Source: an uncultured Deinococcota bacterium (GTDB taxonomy: Bacteria > Deinococcota > Deinococci > Deinococcales > Trueperaceae). From it: a DNA stretch of 35,466 bases. The DNA is taken from NCBI GenBank assembly GCA_947311535.1, contig CAMZLP010000155.1, forward strand, positions 1 through 35,466. The letters run 5' to 3'. Below the pieces are notes generated by a model. That model was not told where the DNA came from, did no database searches, and saw only the letters and a list, made by a program, of their open reading frames with translations. This document shows, in pieces, positions 34,139 to 35,466 of this stretch (the stretch's first letter is position 1; every line of letters begins with the position of its first letter). Made by a program: the position numbers and the translations under genes.

Positions 34139-34930
34139 GTGAACCTAATAGGCAAACAATTTGATGACTTTCACATAATACAAGAAATTGCTCGTGGTAG
34201 CCGTTCTCATATATTTGTTTGCAGTGATGGCGTGCTTATTAAGGCTCTAAAAGTTTTTACATTAAATAATGAACGTTTTGCTAAACGAGAGTTAGAACTA
34301 GGGCAAAATTTAAAACATCCTAATATTAATCCCATAGAATCATTAGTAAAAATAGATGGCTATACAAGTTTACTAATGCCTTATATTGGTGGAAAACAAT
34401 TAAGTGATTTCTATGAGGGCAGCTTAAGTGAATTTATTAGACTATTTTCAGAGCTTCTCTCAGCAATTAATTATCTACATGAAAATAATATTATCCACCG
34501 AGATATTAAACCAGATAATATTATCATCAATGACAAAGGCCATGTCAAACTAATAGATTTTGACCTTGCTATAAGATCTGGTCAAGAAAGTTCAAAAGAT
34601 TCTGTAGCTGGCACAATTGCTTATATTAGCCCAGAACAAGCCTTTGGAACTGCCGCTACAAAAGCGAGTGATTTATATTCGGCTGGTATTATTTTGTATA
34701 GGGCAATCACCGGCGAAGTACCGTTTACAGGCACTGCTACCGAAGTAACTTTAGCTCATAGGCGAGTTATGCCTTTATTGCCATCACAATTTAGCCCCAA
34801 GCTAAAAATATTTGACAAATTAATCAAAAAGATATTAGCAAAAGATAAATCCAATCGCTATCAAAGTGCATCTGAGGTTATTAAAGATCTTATTCCACTT
34901 AGTGCCTATGCTGATAGAGTTAGCTTATAA
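34139..34930 (+). CDS. Small Ser/Thr protein kinase with DFD motif
   Basis: The 263-residue protein is a Hanks-type kinase domain without extracellular or membrane parts. It starts at GTG 34139. Visible: Lys35 (IKALKVF), Glu51 in helix C, catalytic loop HRDIKPDN (120-127), activation segment end YISPEQA (about 162-168) and DLYSAGIILYRAITGEVPF. Two departures: the metal motif is DFD (140-142) in place of DFG, and the glycine-rich loop is degenerate (RGSRSHIF, only one of three Gly). Catalytic residues K35, D122, N127 and D140 remain, so activity is likely but regulation may differ. The target is unknown; the neighbour is a PqiA-like protein on the other strand. Confidence 0.88.
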   Translation: MNLIGKQFDDFHIIQEIARGSRSHIFVCSDGVLIKALKVFTLNNERFAKRELELGQNLKHPNINPIESLVKIDGYTSLLMPYIGGKQLSDFYEGSLSEFIRLFSELLSAINYLHENNIIHRDIKPDNIIINDKGHVKLIDFDLAIRSGQESSKDSVAGTIAYISPEQAFGTAATKASDLYSAGIILYRAITGEVPFTGTATEVTLAHRRVMPLLPSQFSPKLKIFDKLIKKILAKDKSNRYQSASEVIKDLIPLSAYADRVSL

Positions 34931-35228
34931 AATATAAATGGCTTTTTTACAAAAAACGCAAGTAATTCGTTAGAATCTTTAAACAACATGATAATAAGCA
35001 AAAGCAAAAAATAAGTAGCAAGAAGCTGATAGTTTTTTTATTTATATGCCATTAAAATGCTAATAGAACATAAAATGTTTTTTACAACTCATTATCAAAC
35101 GGTTTTTACGCTCAAGCGTCTTGTGTATCGTTTTGGGGTGAATATTTATTTGCAGGCACTTATGCAAAAACCCTAAAATATCGGACTTGTAATAAATTTG
35201 TAAGAAGGATTTGTCTATTATTTATTAC
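34931..35228. other. 298-base gap after the kinase gene
   Basis: AT-rich DNA with the small palindrome ACGCT-CA-AGCGT near 35110. I saw no convincing ORF, terminator or RNA gene. Confidence 0.5.
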
Positions 35229-35342
35229 ATGAATAAGCGTCTTTTTATTACTTTATCCGCCCTACTTATTCTAATTTTATCTTCTTGTAGTAGCCCTAAA
35301 CAAACTATTAATAGTACAGAGACAACTGGAAAATTCGTATGA
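35229..35342 (+). CDS. Lipoprotein gene start, interrupted by the end repeat
   Basis: ATG 35229 encodes a clear lipoprotein signal, MNKRLFITLSALLILILSSC, with lipobox LSSC, followed by SSPKQTINST and then by residues encoded inside the 62-bp repeat, ending at TGA 35342. Only 37 residues remain. The natural explanation is that a mobile repeat or a rearrangement cut an authentic lipoprotein gene shortly after its signal sequence. The rest of the protein is not in the window. Confidence 0.65.
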   Translation: MNKRLFITLSALLILILSSCSSPKQTINSTETTGKFV

Positions 35343-35466
35343 CCAAAGATTGACAAAGGAAATAAAAAGGGATAAGAATTTTCCGGTTGTCTCTGTACTA
35401 TTAATAGTTTGTTTAGGGCTACTACAATAAGATAAAATTAGAATAAGTAGGGCGGATAAAGTAATA
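35246..35466. repeat. Terminal foldback: 91-bp inverted repeat
   Basis: 35246-35336 and 35376-35466 are reverse complements at 89 of 91 positions, with a 39-base gap. The outer arm runs to the last base of the window. The two differences are at the pairs 35327/35385 and 35284/35428. It includes most of the lipoprotein start and its inverted copy. A chimeric or foldback contig end, a true inverted duplication, or a hairpin-ended replicon are the possible readings; the first is most likely. Confidence 0.9.
35319..35380 (+). repeat. 62-bp end repeat, right copy
   Basis: This is the reverse complement of 20-81. It forms the centre of the terminal foldback. Its GAGACAACYGGAAAATTC edge occurs in inverted orientation on both sides here, but only once in the left copy, so the left copy ends differently. 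This fits either a terminal-inverted-repeat element or a foldback. Confidence 0.85.

Noticed and set aside
31191-35240. Shared ACATGAATAAGCG at 31190 and 35227
   Set aside because: A 13-base match is expected by chance in AT-rich DNA of this length, and the flanks do not match.

Overview
This is an AT-rich bacterial stretch, 35.5 kb, very probably a whole contig (odd length, and a shared repeat at both ends). The best taxonomic clue is protein resemblance from memory. The methionyl- and prolyl-tRNA synthetases follow the Thermus enzymes closely: a MetRS with a CxxC..CxxH knuckle, and a ProRS without an editing insertion that ends in a Cys-rich domain and a terminal Tyr. The SurA-like foldase and the HerA-like ATPase resemble Deinococcus proteins. 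I infer an AT-rich, undescribed lineage of Deinococcota, which is surprising because cultured members are GC-rich. No database search was run.

Layout. 1-116: end repeat. 117-5864 (minus strand): MBL-fold hydrolase, GT2 glycosyltransferase with RseP-type protease, dGTPase, a small monooxygenase-like protein, an AIM24 protein and an aquaporin-family channel. 6009-9156: a four-helix membrane protein behind a TetR-type operator, a DinG/XPD helicase on the minus strand, and a leucine-rich-repeat lipoprotein that appears frameshifted. 9487-13823: a sulfur module with two type II sulfide:quinone oxidoreductases, a two-gene YeeE/YedE transporter and a PH-like protein. 13815-23031: HerA-like ATPase, tRNA-Arg(CCG), SurA-like foldase, PurH, DinB-like protein, TauE/SafE permease, a small unknown and ProRS. 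23182-29270: a two-gene ABC exporter, a polytopic membrane protein with an HAHSH motif, a PD-(D/E)XK protein with a HARE-type HTH, a zinc-ribbon protein and a DUF808 protein. 29311-34930: MocR/PdxR-type regulator, a possible tiny CPNC protein, MetRS behind an attenuator-like leader, a PqiA-like protein and a small Ser/Thr kinase. 34931-35466: a lipoprotein start interrupted by the end repeat, then an inverted copy.

How the genes work together. The sulfur genes form the clearest pathway: sulfide oxidation to the quinone pool by SQR, sulfur-compound movement by the split YeeE/YedE pair, and perhaps export by the TauE/SafE permease 7 kb away. Most other genes are housekeeping and stand alone or in pairs.

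The strongest unexplained signals are: (1) the palindrome GGCTCGAGCC and its core CTCGAG, which I counted 32 times on all sides of coding and non-coding DNA, a HIP1-like iterated palindrome; and (2) the metG leader, with a clear promoter, a tiny ORF, a possible pseudoknot and an intrinsic terminator placed just before the ribosome binding site.
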